A DNA stretch of 64,000 nt from Pirellula sp. SH-Sr6A (GTDB lineage Bacteria; Planctomycetota; Planctomycetia; Pirellulales; Pirellulaceae), in assembly GCF_001610875.1 (NCBI RefSeq), contig NZ_CP011272.1:6367988-6431987 (forward strand), given 5' to 3'. Below, piece after piece: positions 18,581-25,964 of the stretch. The notes beneath the pieces were generated by a model. The model worked only from the letters and a program-made list of their open reading frames with translations, was not told the origin of the DNA and made no database searches. Position numbers and translations under genes: made by a program. Each line of letters starts with the position of its first letter. The first letter of the stretch is position 1.

Positions 18581-19078
18581 CTAGTTTTTTCGGAGGTCCC
18601 CGACGATCACATCGCTGATCGGCCGCCCTTCCGCCACGGCACGTGCCATACGATCGAGGTCCTCTGCTGTTTGATCAACAGTGAGCTTAGGATCCTCATC
18701 CCCACCATCGAAGCCCCACACCACGGTATTGATCATTCGCAGAAACAACGGCGGTTTGAGCCGCAAGACCTTCGCCTTGGATATTGGCATTGGGACTTCC
18801 GTATCGCCAACCTTCTCCACCAGCGACCATTCGGTGATCCGTCCTGCAATCACGCCTGCGAACATCTCTTCGACTTCTCGCTCCGCCTTCCGCTCCTTGA
18901 ACTCGACAAGGATCGCCCGTTCGAGAATTTCAATGGGCCTATAACGAAACCGCACCTCGCGATGGATACGAGGTGCGGGCTTGTAAAAGATGGGAATCGT
19001 GTAACCGTCATCCTCAGGGAGATAATCGAGAAGTTCCTGAGGTCCGTTCGTGCTACTCGGAATCGGCTGGCTTGTCAT
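18581..19078 (-). CDS. Putative tail assembly chaperone
   Basis: About 165 residues, acidic at the N-terminus, helical in the middle (EILERAILVEFKERKAEREVEEMFAGVIAG) and ending in an acidic segment (TVDQTAEDLDRMARAVAEGRPISDVIVGDLRKN). I use the ATG at 19078; the frame is open to 19174, but the extra sequence overlaps the 70-residue gene upstream. It lies between the tail-tube and tape-measure genes, the usual position of tail assembly chaperones that bind the tape measure. It overlaps the preceding gene by 26 bases. No family name was recognised. Confidence 0.6.
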   Translation of the reverse strand: MTSQPIPSSTNGPQELLDYLPEDDGYTIPIFYKPAPRIHREVRFRYRPIEILERAILVEFKERKAEREVEEMFAGVIAGRITEWSLVEKVGDTEVPMPISKAKVLRLKPPLFLRMINTVVWGFDGGDEDPKLTVDQTAEDLDRMARAVAEGRPISDVIVGDLRKN

Positions 19079-19265
19079 CGGCTGGCTTTGCAATCGTTTG
19101 AATGATGAGAGTCGACGATCCTTCATCCTTTTCATACGACAAGGAAAACTCGACCTTCCCGCAGGCCAGAGCATTGTTCAGGGACGTCACCAACTCCAGT
19201 GCCTCTTTGAGGTCGGAGTGTTTTCTGTTGTCGCCCTTATACTCAATTAACTTTTTCACTTTCAA
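19053..19265 (-). CDS. Small phage protein, 70 aa, unknown
   Basis: A 70-residue protein starting MKVKKLIEYKGDN, with a helix-rich N-terminal half and a strand-rich C-terminal half ending in the acidic PADDKPADSE. It lies 24 bases after the tail tube gene and overlaps the next gene by 26 bases, so it is translated within the tail operon. Length and position suggest a tail accessory or assembly factor. No motif allows a firmer call. Confidence 0.55.
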   Translation of the reverse strand: MKVKKLIEYKGDNRKHSDLKEALELVTSLNNALACGKVEFSLSYEKDEGSSTLIIQTIAKPADDKPADSE

Positions 19266-19289
19266 ACCTCGCTGGCTTCGGATGTGGAA

Positions 19290-20219
19290 CTAAACGGTGT
19301 CATCCAACGTGATGACCAAAGGTGAATCAACCGCTGGATCAGCTCCCGCGGCCAGGACGGCTTCCCACGTGTATTGATTCGTGACTCGAGTGTTTCGACC
19401 ACCAACCTCGGGTACCGCAGGAATGGCTTTAAGCGCTGGAAACGAGAAAGCGATACTCATCGTCGGAGACGAGTAGACTACCTCAGCGGCGATAGGCCCC
19501 GTCAAGTTCGTGAGCGCCACGTCGTTGGTGTCGTCGAAGGGAGTCGTGTGAATCAACTGGATCATTTGCCCATCTGACGGGAAGTCCCCACGGTACCGAC
19601 TGTTGTAGAACTCGTCGGCAAGCACCATGTTGTCGATCACAATCTGAGCGTCTTTCATCCGTCGCACTTGACCGTTTACCGTCAACGTCGACGAGGAATG
19701 AACCAAAGGCTGCGATGTAGCTAGATTCAAGCCAGTTGGCCAGCCGGTCGAAGCCGCCTTGGTCTCTTGCGTCGCTTCGATGTCCATCGCTACTTGAAGC
19801 AGTCCGCCAGCCGCATCGCTGGAGGAGAAAGTCGCCTTTGCCACAATGCAGTCAATGTAGGTGTACATCTGCTGCACAACATAATCGACGTGCCCCACCC
19901 GGAAGAACGGGCAAGCCGCCCCGGCTTTGATCACGTTCCCAGAGAATGCGGTCCCGAGGATGATCGGTAAGAACCAACGCGCGTCCGTTGGACGGACATT
20001 GAAGGAAACCGAGCCGCTAACACGAGTCTTATCGACCACGAAATCTTCGGCCCGATAGTGAAGTAAACCGGAAACACCTTCATCCTTCGCTTCATTGGTT
20101 TGGCCCTTCAAACCAAAGTTGAGCGCGGCGATCCGATTGACCAAGCCCGTCGATCCGCTGTTGGAAAATGCAAAAGCGTGTCGCCTGGAGGTATTGGCTG
20201 TGCAGTTCGTTGCTGGCAT
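19290..20219 (-). CDS. Major tail tube protein
   Basis: A 309-residue beta-rich protein. Features include GLVNRIAALNFGLKGQTNEAKDEGVSG, repeated beta strands with alternating hydrophobics, and the central DCIVAKATFSSSDAAGGLLQVAMDIEATQ, a pattern typical of siphovirus tail-tube proteins that describe a deviation from a baseline. Its place between the tail-terminator/neck genes and the tape measure supports this, as do its size and apparent lack of catalytic motifs. About 90 bases separate it from the small gene upstream, so it may have its own ribosome site and possibly promoter. Family name (Phage_tube-like) is inferred by pattern. Confidence 0.7.
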   Translation of the reverse strand: MPATNCTANTSRRHAFAFSNSGSTGLVNRIAALNFGLKGQTNEAKDEGVSGLLHYRAEDFVVDKTRVSGSVSFNVRPTDARWFLPIILGTAFSGNVIKAGAACPFFRVGHVDYVVQQMYTYIDCIVAKATFSSSDAAGGLLQVAMDIEATQETKAASTGWPTGLNLATSQPLVHSSSTLTVNGQVRRMKDAQIVIDNMVLADEFYNSRYRGDFPSDGQMIQLIHTTPFDDTNDVALTNLTGPIAAEVVYSSPTMSIAFSFPALKAIPAVPEVGGRNTRVTNQYTWEAVLAAGADPAVDSPLVITLDDTV

Positions 20220-20309
20220 TGTTTCGGTCCCTTTGATCGCATGGATGTTTGGATCAAATTCCGATAAGGCTCCGCACGCTTCAAACTGCCTGCCATCCTC
20301 CCTTGTGGG

Positions 20310-20720
20310 CTATTCGGTCCCCGAACATGTCGGTCCAATTCCGCTCGCCACCGAATCGGGGTCGCTGAGTAATCGATTACAACGCCGGCAACGTCCTTCA
20401 AACGAGAACTCCACACGGTCAAGGAACTTTTGCGGATCTTGCAGGGCAGCCGCCACCCAGACATAGAACGTCTGCCCCTGGTGCTTCTTCCAAAGATAGA
20501 CACGACCATCGTCTCCGATCATGCCGAAGCTGCGATAGTCGCTCTCGTTGTCGGGACCTTGCAGCAGCTCTACTACCCTCTTTCCGGGCACGAACTTGGC
20601 ATCTTGCTTCATCGTCCGTATCCGGAACGTTCGATGCTCCCCCGTCTTCATCGACTTCATCGTAATGATGCCGTTGTGGGTCTTGATCTCGAACGGCTTG
20701 GTAACGGTATCGACAGACAT
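20310..20720 (-). CDS. DUF6011-type zinc-finger protein
   Basis: A 136-residue protein. The N-terminal half is beta-rich (FEIKTHNGIITMKS...HRTFRIRT) and the C-terminus carries CRRCNRLLSDPDSVASGIGPTC, the characteristic Cys4 zinc motif of DUF6011 proteins, which are common in phages and thought to bind nucleic acid. It is placed between head-neck and tail genes but is not obviously structural. The element I call motif site A lies about 26 bases upstream of its ATG, suggesting it starts its own transcript or is separately regulated. Confidence 0.75.
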   Translation of the reverse strand: MSVDTVTKPFEIKTHNGIITMKSMKTGEHRTFRIRTMKQDAKFVPGKRVVELLQGPDNESDYRSFGMIGDDGRVYLWKKHQGQTFYVWVAAALQDPQKFLDRVEFSFEGRCRRCNRLLSDPDSVASGIGPTCSGTE

Positions 20721-20745
20721 GTTGACTCTCCATTGGTAAGCGCTT

Positions 20746-20767
20746 CACCAATAAAGACCGGAAACGC
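20746..20767 (-). promoter_or_regulatory. Recurrent phage motif, site A
   Basis: On the minus strand the site reads TGCGTTTCCGGTCTTTATTG, then GTG, and lies upstream of the DUF6011 gene (ATG at 20720). It shares TGCGTTTCCGG-YCTTT-N-TTGGTG with site B, 10 kb away. A GGAAAC lies 13 bases upstream of TTTCC, at a spacing that could suit an ECF-type -35 element. Confidence 0.6.
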
Positions 20768-20790
20768 ATCCAATTTGGTTTCCGTCCGAG

Positions 20791-21522
20791 CTAGAGCATC
20801 CCGTCTTTTTGCTCGCCAACGGCAGTGAACGTCATGAACGAAACATCCATTCCCTGCCCCCAGGCGTTGTGATCGGTCACAGCACCAGGCTTCGCTTTGA
20901 CCGTGTGGATCTCTGGAACATCCGGTAGCGGAACCGACTCGATCGAGTTGAACAGATCCTCCCGGGCGACAAGCAGCTCACTGAGCTTACCCCTCAGCGA
21001 ATTACTACCCTTGAGATAGAAGATCACGTTCACGGTATACTCCACCGAGATGAACGAATTATCTTCCCCGCTGATTTCTTCCGCCGTCGGGATGTAGAAA
21101 ACACATTCATCTGACCCACGAAGCATATCCTTGAGCTTCGCGCCCACCTTGGCGATCTGGTGACTCGATGGATCTGCCGGTACGCCTGGCAGCCCGAGCG
21201 ACAACACGAACTCTCGAACCGCCTCCAGCACTCGTTCATAGAGCGACACCGCCCCGTTCGTGATTCGGAATACACTCGGCGTCGTGAACGCGACGTCCGT
21301 ACCATTGATTGTAGCTAGATGTGCGATGTAGCAACCGACGACACCCGCAAACGCAACACTGCCGTTGCCGGCCCGGCTTCCAACTGGTGCGAACGAGCGA
21401 TCGGTATTGCTACCCATGAACCGACTCACAAAAACGGTATGGTTATCACCAACAGCCGATCCTGTGACGACGAACACCCCGCCAGTTCCGTCTTGGTTGT
21501 CCGTAAATGCTAAGCTTGCCAT
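20791..21522 (-). CDS. Putative tail terminator/completion protein with N-terminal beta domain
   Basis: A 243-residue protein of two parts. Residues 1-80 form a Gly/Val-rich beta domain (DNQDGTGGVFVVTGSAVGDNHTV). Residues 85-240 resemble siphovirus tail terminators: an alpha-helix YERVLEAVREFVLSLGLPG, then a strand-rich segment with FYLKGSNSLRGKLSELLVARE, ending in a beta hairpin. It lies directly after the gp10/virion-morphogenesis gene (13-base overlap) and before the tail-tube gene, the standard terminator position. The extra N-terminal domain is unusual for terminators, which are normally about 130-160 residues. Role inferred. Confidence 0.55.
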   Translation of the reverse strand: MASLAFTDNQDGTGGVFVVTGSAVGDNHTVFVSRFMGSNTDRSFAPVGSRAGNGSVAFAGVVGCYIAHLATINGTDVAFTTPSVFRITNGAVSLYERVLEAVREFVLSLGLPGVPADPSSHQIAKVGAKLKDMLRGSDECVFYIPTAEEISGEDNSFISVEYTVNVIFYLKGSNSLRGKLSELLVAREDLFNSIESVPLPDVPEIHTVKAKPGAVTDHNAWGQGMDVSFMTFTAVGEQKDGML

Positions 21523-21977
21523 CGATTGTCCTTTCTGACTTTCGCCCGAATCTTCCTTTTCACCTCAGCAACAAGTGCGACTCGATCACTCCGATGCAGG
21601 TAGAAGAACTGACGCCGCGGGATCTTCCTCGTTCCGAACTGGTGCTTACCGAAATAGGGAATCGACCGGCTGTTGATACCAATGTGGTAAGTCATTTTCT
21701 TGGGAGCCTGAAATCGCTTCTGATAGGAACCAGCCCCGCCTGCCGCAGCCGCTCGCATTTTTCCGGTCAGTATCAACAATGGGTGTGGCCCATGACGCAA
21801 AATCGTGAGATCCGAATGAACCGGCCAAGCAGCACCCTTGGAATCCTCTTGTCGATCGAAGTTTTCGTCCACACTTTCCCTGACCAACTCGACCGCCCGC
21901 TTGAGCGGTTCTTCTTGCCTGCTGAAATCGTACTTCGCCAGCTTTCGCAGCTTCTTCGCAAACTCGAGCGCTTTCAT
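21510..21977 (-). CDS. HK97 gp10/virion-morphogenesis-like neck protein
   Basis: A 155-residue protein with a helical N-terminus (FAKKLRKLAKYDF...LKRAVELVRESVDENF). The motif DSKGAAWPVHSD...HPLLILTGKM follows, then Y-x-GKHQFGTRKIPRRQFFYLH and a basic C-terminus. The S/G-x-x-W-x-x-L...LILTGKM...HQFGT-x-x-x-PRRQFF pattern is diagnostic of phage virion morphogenesis (Mu gpG / tail-completion) proteins. It overlaps the terminator-like gene by 13 bases and the upstream neck gene by 4. It should act at the head-tail interface or in tail completion. Confidence 0.82.
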   Translation of the reverse strand: MKALEFAKKLRKLAKYDFSRQEEPLKRAVELVRESVDENFDRQEDSKGAAWPVHSDLTILRHGPHPLLILTGKMRAAAAGGAGSYQKRFQAPKKMTYHIGINSRSIPYFGKHQFGTRKIPRRQFFYLHRSDRVALVAEVKRKIRAKVRKDNRWQA

Positions 21978-22357
21978 TGCTGCTCCAACCCCTCAGGCTG
22001 AATCGTTGGCGTGCACGTGCATACGAACCGAGTACCCATCAAGTTATTGAGCACCGAATCCAATCGCACCCACAGATCGAGCCGATGCGTTTCCGAGACG
22101 ATATGCAGCACATCGTTCTCCTCAACACGCCATTCCTCCAACTCCAGTTCGTAGAGATGAACCTTATAGAGGTAGATCGTCCGGGGCCCCATCTCGCTTC
22201 GCTGCTCGACATAGGACGCATCTTTGAACCGCACGCACGGCACGGCCTTGCTGTCAGAAACGCCACCGTCTGCATTCACCCGGTAGATCGTCGCCGACAC
22301 GTCACGCATGCCCGGTATCATGCGATGACGCGATTTGAGCCATTCTCGATCAATCAA
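21974..22357 (-). CDS. Head closure / head-tail joining protein
   Basis: A 127-residue beta-barrel-like protein with TIYRVNADGGVSDSKAVPCVRFKDASY, then strands LYKVHLYELELEEWRVEENDVLHI and a terminal Cys-x-Cys. Size, predicted all-beta content and position between the adaptor gene and the gp10-like gene match head-closure (gp16/Neck2-type) proteins. It overlaps the next gene by 4 bases. Family is inferred from order. Confidence 0.6.
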   Translation of the reverse strand: MIDREWLKSRHRMIPGMRDVSATIYRVNADGGVSDSKAVPCVRFKDASYVEQRSEMGPRTIYLYKVHLYELELEEWRVEENDVLHIVSETHRLDLWVRLDSVLNNLMGTRFVCTCTPTIQPEGLEQQ

Positions 22358-22359
22358 AG

Positions 22360-23292
22360 CTACCTCCCTGTGCGATACCGCATAATCACCGAGATCGCGG
22401 AGGTCGGCAGTTGACGAATAATCTCCGCCGTCGCAGTTGAATAGCTGTAATCTTCGAAGTTCTCTGATTGCATGCTGCCTGTTGGATCCGCTGCGATCGT
22501 TTTTGCAAACGCTGCCAACGCGACTTGCATGTCATCAGGGACACCACCCGGAAAGCCGGCATAGTAGTTCACTTGCAACTCACTTAGGCGCCGGTCCTTG
22601 ATCGGCCTGATCCGACCAGGGATTCGAAGCAATCGACCGACTCGCTCGTAGACCTCGATGCGCGTCGTAAGGCTCTGGTTCTCAAAGTCGCAGGCGTATG
22701 CAGACTCGTCCAAGATGGACTCATCAGGAAACTGCCCACCCCCACGTTCCCCGCTTCTTTCCCGTATGTCGATAATCTTCGCTACAGGCCCGGGAGCCAC
22801 CCGGGCTACGCATCCGACCACGCTTGTCTGTGCGGTTTTTTGGACAAAGAGGAGCCCTTTCGTGACAGGTGTGACCACCGGGAAGGTCCCAAACACTGCG
22901 ATTCGGTTGTCGTCGACTCGAACAAAATCCACTTCGTTGTCGAGGCCTGCAACACCCGATCGCTGGATGAACACAGTCCCTGATTCCGGCAGACCATGCC
23001 CATATACTTTGATCACCACCCCATCGCCGAGATCCATGTCATAAGTCGAAAACGCGTCACCCCCGTCAATACCCAAAACGAGCTGGGACTGCGCATCCCC
23101 CGACAGCGAGGCCAATGACGTCTCTTCGTCAAAGGTAGTTATGTCTTCAATGACATGCCCGATGTACTTTCCGGTAATCCGATTAACGATTGCCGTCGCG
23201 CTGCGAAGAGCCAGAATCGCCTTATCGTCTGGCAGAACGTCGACGCTCATGCCTGTTATCAACCGAAAAGTATCTAGTCGGACTCCAGCCAT
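22360..23292 (-). CDS. Head-tail adaptor/connector with inserted FCCH-like domain
   Basis: A 310-residue protein. The N-terminus (LRSATAIVNRITGKYIGHVIEDITTF) and C-terminus (LQVNYYAGFPGGVPDDMQVALAAFAKTI) carry the typical helices of gp6/gp15-type head-tail adaptors. The Y-Y-A-G-F...P-x-D-(M/L)-x-x-A motif is a hallmark. The middle (about residues 75-165) is a beta-rich insertion with VYGHGLPESGTVFIQRSG...DFVRVDDNRIAVFG, an FCCH-like pattern also present in the giant tail protein. Ordinary adaptors are about 100-180 residues, so the insertion roughly doubles the protein. It lies 3 bases after the upstream gene's stop. Confidence 0.7.
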   Translation of the reverse strand: MAGVRLDTFRLITGMSVDVLPDDKAILALRSATAIVNRITGKYIGHVIEDITTFDEETSLASLSGDAQSQLVLGIDGGDAFSTYDMDLGDGVVIKVYGHGLPESGTVFIQRSGVAGLDNEVDFVRVDDNRIAVFGTFPVVTPVTKGLLFVQKTAQTSVVGCVARVAPGPVAKIIDIRERSGERGGGQFPDESILDESAYACDFENQSLTTRIEVYERVGRLLRIPGRIRPIKDRRLSELQVNYYAGFPGGVPDDMQVALAAFAKTIAADPTGSMQSENFEDYSYSTATAEIIRQLPTSAISVIMRYRTGR

Positions 23293-23295
23293 TGC

Positions 23296-23925
23296 TTACC
23301 CCAGTTTTCTGATTGATGCGAAGATCAATTCGGCTTTACGTTCACTGATCCTCTCCAGCGACGTCACGCCTTTTTCAGCATGAAATCGTTGGATGTCAGA
23401 GACAGTATTGAGACCAGCTCCGATAAGCTGCTTTTTGAGTTCGGCTGCCATCTCGAGATCGGCAACGGCAACCGCACCTACCCTTGCCGTCGCTTCTTCC
23501 GACGTTGGAGTGGGCAATTCCGCAGGAGCACTTTTCACCACCTCTTGCACCGGACTCTTCTCACCTTCCAATTCAATGAGAATCTGGTCGTCCTCAACAG
23601 TCGAATCGGACTCAGCTTGATCGTTCAACTGTTTGCCGGAAATCTCCGTCAGTTCCGCAGCCGTCTGAGCAATTCGAGCCACGGCCGTTCGATCCAATGT
23701 TTCCGAACATCGTCTAACGTGATAGGCAATCCCCTCGTCGCTCATCCGTGGCAACTCGGATGCAACACTGTTAGAAAACTGCAGAAGCACCAAAAGAGGA
23801 TCGTCGTATTTGAGACACTCCCGAGCAACGTCGAGGCACCGCTGAACCAAGTACCTCTCTTCATAGAGCCTCCGAATATCTGCCACGGCTCGACTAAAGA
23901 AGAGCACTGCAAACAACTCACCCAT
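23296..23925 (-). CDS. Phage head protein with C-terminal helix-hairpin-helix-like domain
   Basis: A 209-residue protein. The N-terminus is helical (FFSRAVADIRRLYEERYLVQRCLDVARE), the middle acidic and low complexity (DSTVEDDQILIELEGEKS). The C-terminus, ELKKQLIGAGLNTVSDIQRFHAEKGVTSLERISERKAELI, has two hairpins resembling HhH DNA-binding motifs. It lies just after a strong terminator and directly before the adaptor gene. A link to DNA entry at the head vertex is possible, but no family was recognised. Confidence 0.6.
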   Translation of the reverse strand: MGELFAVLFFSRAVADIRRLYEERYLVQRCLDVARECLKYDDPLLVLLQFSNSVASELPRMSDEGIAYHVRRCSETLDRTAVARIAQTAAELTEISGKQLNDQAESDSTVEDDQILIELEGEKSPVQEVVKSAPAELPTPTSEEATARVGAVAVADLEMAAELKKQLIGAGLNTVSDIQRFHAEKGVTSLERISERKAELIFASIRKLG

Positions 23926-23940
23926 AACCAGTCTCCTATT

Positions 23941-23977
23941 AAAGCAAAGAAGCTCCCGTCGTTTGACGAGAGCTTCT
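23941..23977 (-). terminator. Rho-independent terminator-like hairpin after the 174-aa gene
   Basis: Arms at 23948-23960 and 23965-23977 pair at 12 of 13 positions around a 4-base loop, followed on the minus strand by TTTGCTTTAAT. It lies between the 174-aa head gene and the 209-aa gene and could attenuate transcription after the highly expressed capsid genes. Confidence 0.75.
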
Positions 23978-24006
23978 TACTATCCGCGGCAGAATTCAAA
24001 TGTTCG

Positions 24007-24531
24007 CTACGAGAGAGGCGACCAATCTGAACCATGATAGGCAACGTGCTCGGGGACCCACAGACCGCACACAAGCTGACTAGCCGCTGGAGAGTTGAAC
24101 GAAGCACCCACATATGCGTAATCGGCACCAACATCCAAATCAGCAGGAGAGACGCGGATTAGCGCTATGAACTGATTCGTCGCGGCTCCGCGATCCGTAG
24201 CAGACGCATAAGAGTTCGCTGGAGCCTCACGATTGACCAACGCGGACTTCGTCCAGAAGTCTTTCGCGGCCGCGATCGCCCCAGCAGAACCTGCCTTGAA
24301 GAAGACTTCCTTGATCTGCAGAACCTTCGAGCTACCACCGGCATTGGTCTTTGCTTGGTTCAGCGTGATCGTAATGTCTTGACCCGCCGTACCCACGCCA
24401 ATGAATAGAAGTAAGTTGAGGAAACTGTTGACGTTGGTAACACCAGCCCAGTTAGTGGACTTCGCGCCACCAGTCAGATCTGCGAGAAGAGCTGGCGAAC
24501 CACTGTCGCCAAATGGAAACTGCTTGAACAT
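24007..24531 (-). CDS. Putative head decoration or minor capsid protein
   Basis: A 174-residue beta-rich protein starting MFKQFPFGDSG, with segments LLADLTGGAKSTNWAGVTNVNSF, TAGQDITITLNQAKTNAGGSS and VSPADLDVGADYAYVGASFNSPA. It is isolated as a single cistron between two hairpins (24578-24601 upstream and 23948-23977 downstream), as capsid-associated proteins made in large amounts often are. Position after the major capsid gene and the beta-rich sequence suggest a decoration or head-surface protein. No family was recognised. Confidence 0.6.
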   Translation of the reverse strand: MFKQFPFGDSGSPALLADLTGGAKSTNWAGVTNVNSFLNLLLFIGVGTAGQDITITLNQAKTNAGGSSKVLQIKEVFFKAGSAGAIAAAKDFWTKSALVNREAPANSYASATDRGAATNQFIALIRVSPADLDVGADYAYVGASFNSPAASQLVCGLWVPEHVAYHGSDWSPLS

Positions 24532-24577
24532 GTTTTGAATGACTCCGTTTTCGATTTAATCGCTGGCTTTGTAATAA

Positions 24578-24601
24578 GCCTCGGGAGCAGCCCCCCGAGG
24601 C
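24578..24601 (-). terminator. Terminator-like hairpin after major capsid gene
   Basis: Perfect 8-bp GC-rich arms GCCTCGGG/CCCGAGGC (24578-24585 and 24594-24601) are followed on the minus strand by TTATTACAAAG. It lies 38 bases past the major capsid stop codon and 47 bases before the next gene's start. The short T tract suggests partial termination. Confidence 0.65.
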
Positions 24602-24638
24602 AAAAATCAACATAGGCAACCGCCGAAGCGGCTAATTG

Positions 24639-25898
24639 CTACCGAGCTTCCAGGGCAATGAAGTCGCCCTGCGAAACCGTTCCGTACTTCGGAGTCGTCG
24701 GCTTGTCGAACAGTGGTCGCCCGTCAATTCGGAATGTGAACTTGATCGCCGTTTGACCACGGAGGAACTCGACGTGCGGAGAAACGAGCTCCTGAACGCC
24801 ACCCTTCGAGATCGTCAGGTACTGACCAAGATTCGCCAAAACGATGTCACCTTTGTCGCCGAGCTTTTGGTTGAACTCGGTCGGAATCACGGGACGCCCC
24901 ATCAAGGTCGCATACGGGCTCGCGGAAAGGCCTCCGGGAGGAAGGTATACAACCCCGTTTTGCCCGCCGCTTCCCATTGTCATGGAATAAAGCTGAGGTT
25001 CAATTTCCTGGTTGATGTACCAAGCGTAGGCATCCACAGGCTGGCCGGTTCGCCGACGAGCCCACATGTTGAGGATGTTTTGCGAGTTGATCGTGTCCGC
25101 GGCTTGAGCGTTCTCCTTCGCAACATCGACGCATGCTGTGCTCTTCAAGAAGCCAAGCATTCGCTTTCCGCCAGGACCATTGAACACCGCATCACCGGTC
25201 ATGAACGCGATTTCGCGTTGAACGGCTTGGCGAACCCATTGCTCCAAGGCGTAGCTGTTATCCTCGAGCAACTCATCGGTCAGGTAGACCACGACACACA
25301 ACTTCTTGAGCTTGAGCTCGGTCGCATCGATCGAAGGACGACCAGCCGAAGCCAAGTCACCTTCCTCAAGCCAATAGCCGAGCAATCCACCCGATCGCTG
25401 ACCATCCGCGCGGCTGCTTTCTTGCAGCTTGGGGAACGCCATCGTATTGCCCGAGACGGTGAACTGATTGGTTCGGCTCAGAACATCGTTGTCATAGTAG
25501 ATCGCCGCAATGTCAGGAGCGAACTCAGGCAACACTAGCGCACCAGCCGACTCGCTGTCGAGCGTGTTCATGGCGTTCGCCTTGACGAGCATGTCGACCG
25601 CTTTGTGGTGCCGCGATTCGAACTCGTTCTGATTCTTGTACCCTAACCGCAAGAACTCGGAGAACGACTTGAACTGCCGCTTATATCCAGCAGGGGCGCG
25701 AAAACGGCGACCCTTCCGCATTGCGTTGAGCTTACCCTTCACAATTTGGGTTGGCTCATAGTTGTCTTCCTCGAAGAAACTGAGCGCGTTGGTTTCATGA
25801 TTCAAGTGAGAGCCTTCAACACTCCCCTTTACCATGTTGCCAATCTCTTCCATTCGCTTTTCGAGATTGGTCATTCCCGTCAAAATATCTGAACTCAT
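24639..25898 (-). CDS. HK97-fold major capsid protein
   Basis: A 419-residue protein of the HK97 major capsid family. After a charged, helical N-terminal segment (about residues 1-110) come NTLDSESAGALVLPEFAPDIAAIYYDNDVLSRTNQF and GGLLGYWLEEGDL. Next is ELKLKKLCVVVYLTDELLEDN, the classic strand-helix of the P domain. Then follow EIAFMTGDAVFNGPGG-x-RMLGFL, a strong HK97 signature, and PVIPTEFNQKLGDKGDIVLANLGQY. The N-terminal region probably acts as a delta-like domain removed by the protease encoded upstream. Terminator-like hairpins flank the following cistron. Identification is secure from motifs and context. Confidence 0.95.
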   Translation of the reverse strand: MSSDILTGMTNLEKRMEEIGNMVKGSVEGSHLNHETNALSFFEEDNYEPTQIVKGKLNAMRKGRRFRAPAGYKRQFKSFSEFLRLGYKNQNEFESRHHKAVDMLVKANAMNTLDSESAGALVLPEFAPDIAAIYYDNDVLSRTNQFTVSGNTMAFPKLQESSRADGQRSGGLLGYWLEEGDLASAGRPSIDATELKLKKLCVVVYLTDELLEDNSYALEQWVRQAVQREIAFMTGDAVFNGPGGKRMLGFLKSTACVDVAKENAQAADTINSQNILNMWARRRTGQPVDAYAWYINQEIEPQLYSMTMGSGGQNGVVYLPPGGLSASPYATLMGRPVIPTEFNQKLGDKGDIVLANLGQYLTISKGGVQELVSPHVEFLRGQTAIKFTFRIDGRPLFDKPTTPKYGTVSQGDFIALEAR

Positions 25899-25964
25899 CT
25901 TTCAAACTTCCCCCGCCGCCGCGCGGCCGCTGTATTTACCTAAAAACCCCCAGAACCGCACTCC

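Noticed and set aside
24636-25538. 300-residue plus-strand frame over major capsid gene
   Set aside because: The capsid gene on the minus strand is certain; this is its antisense.
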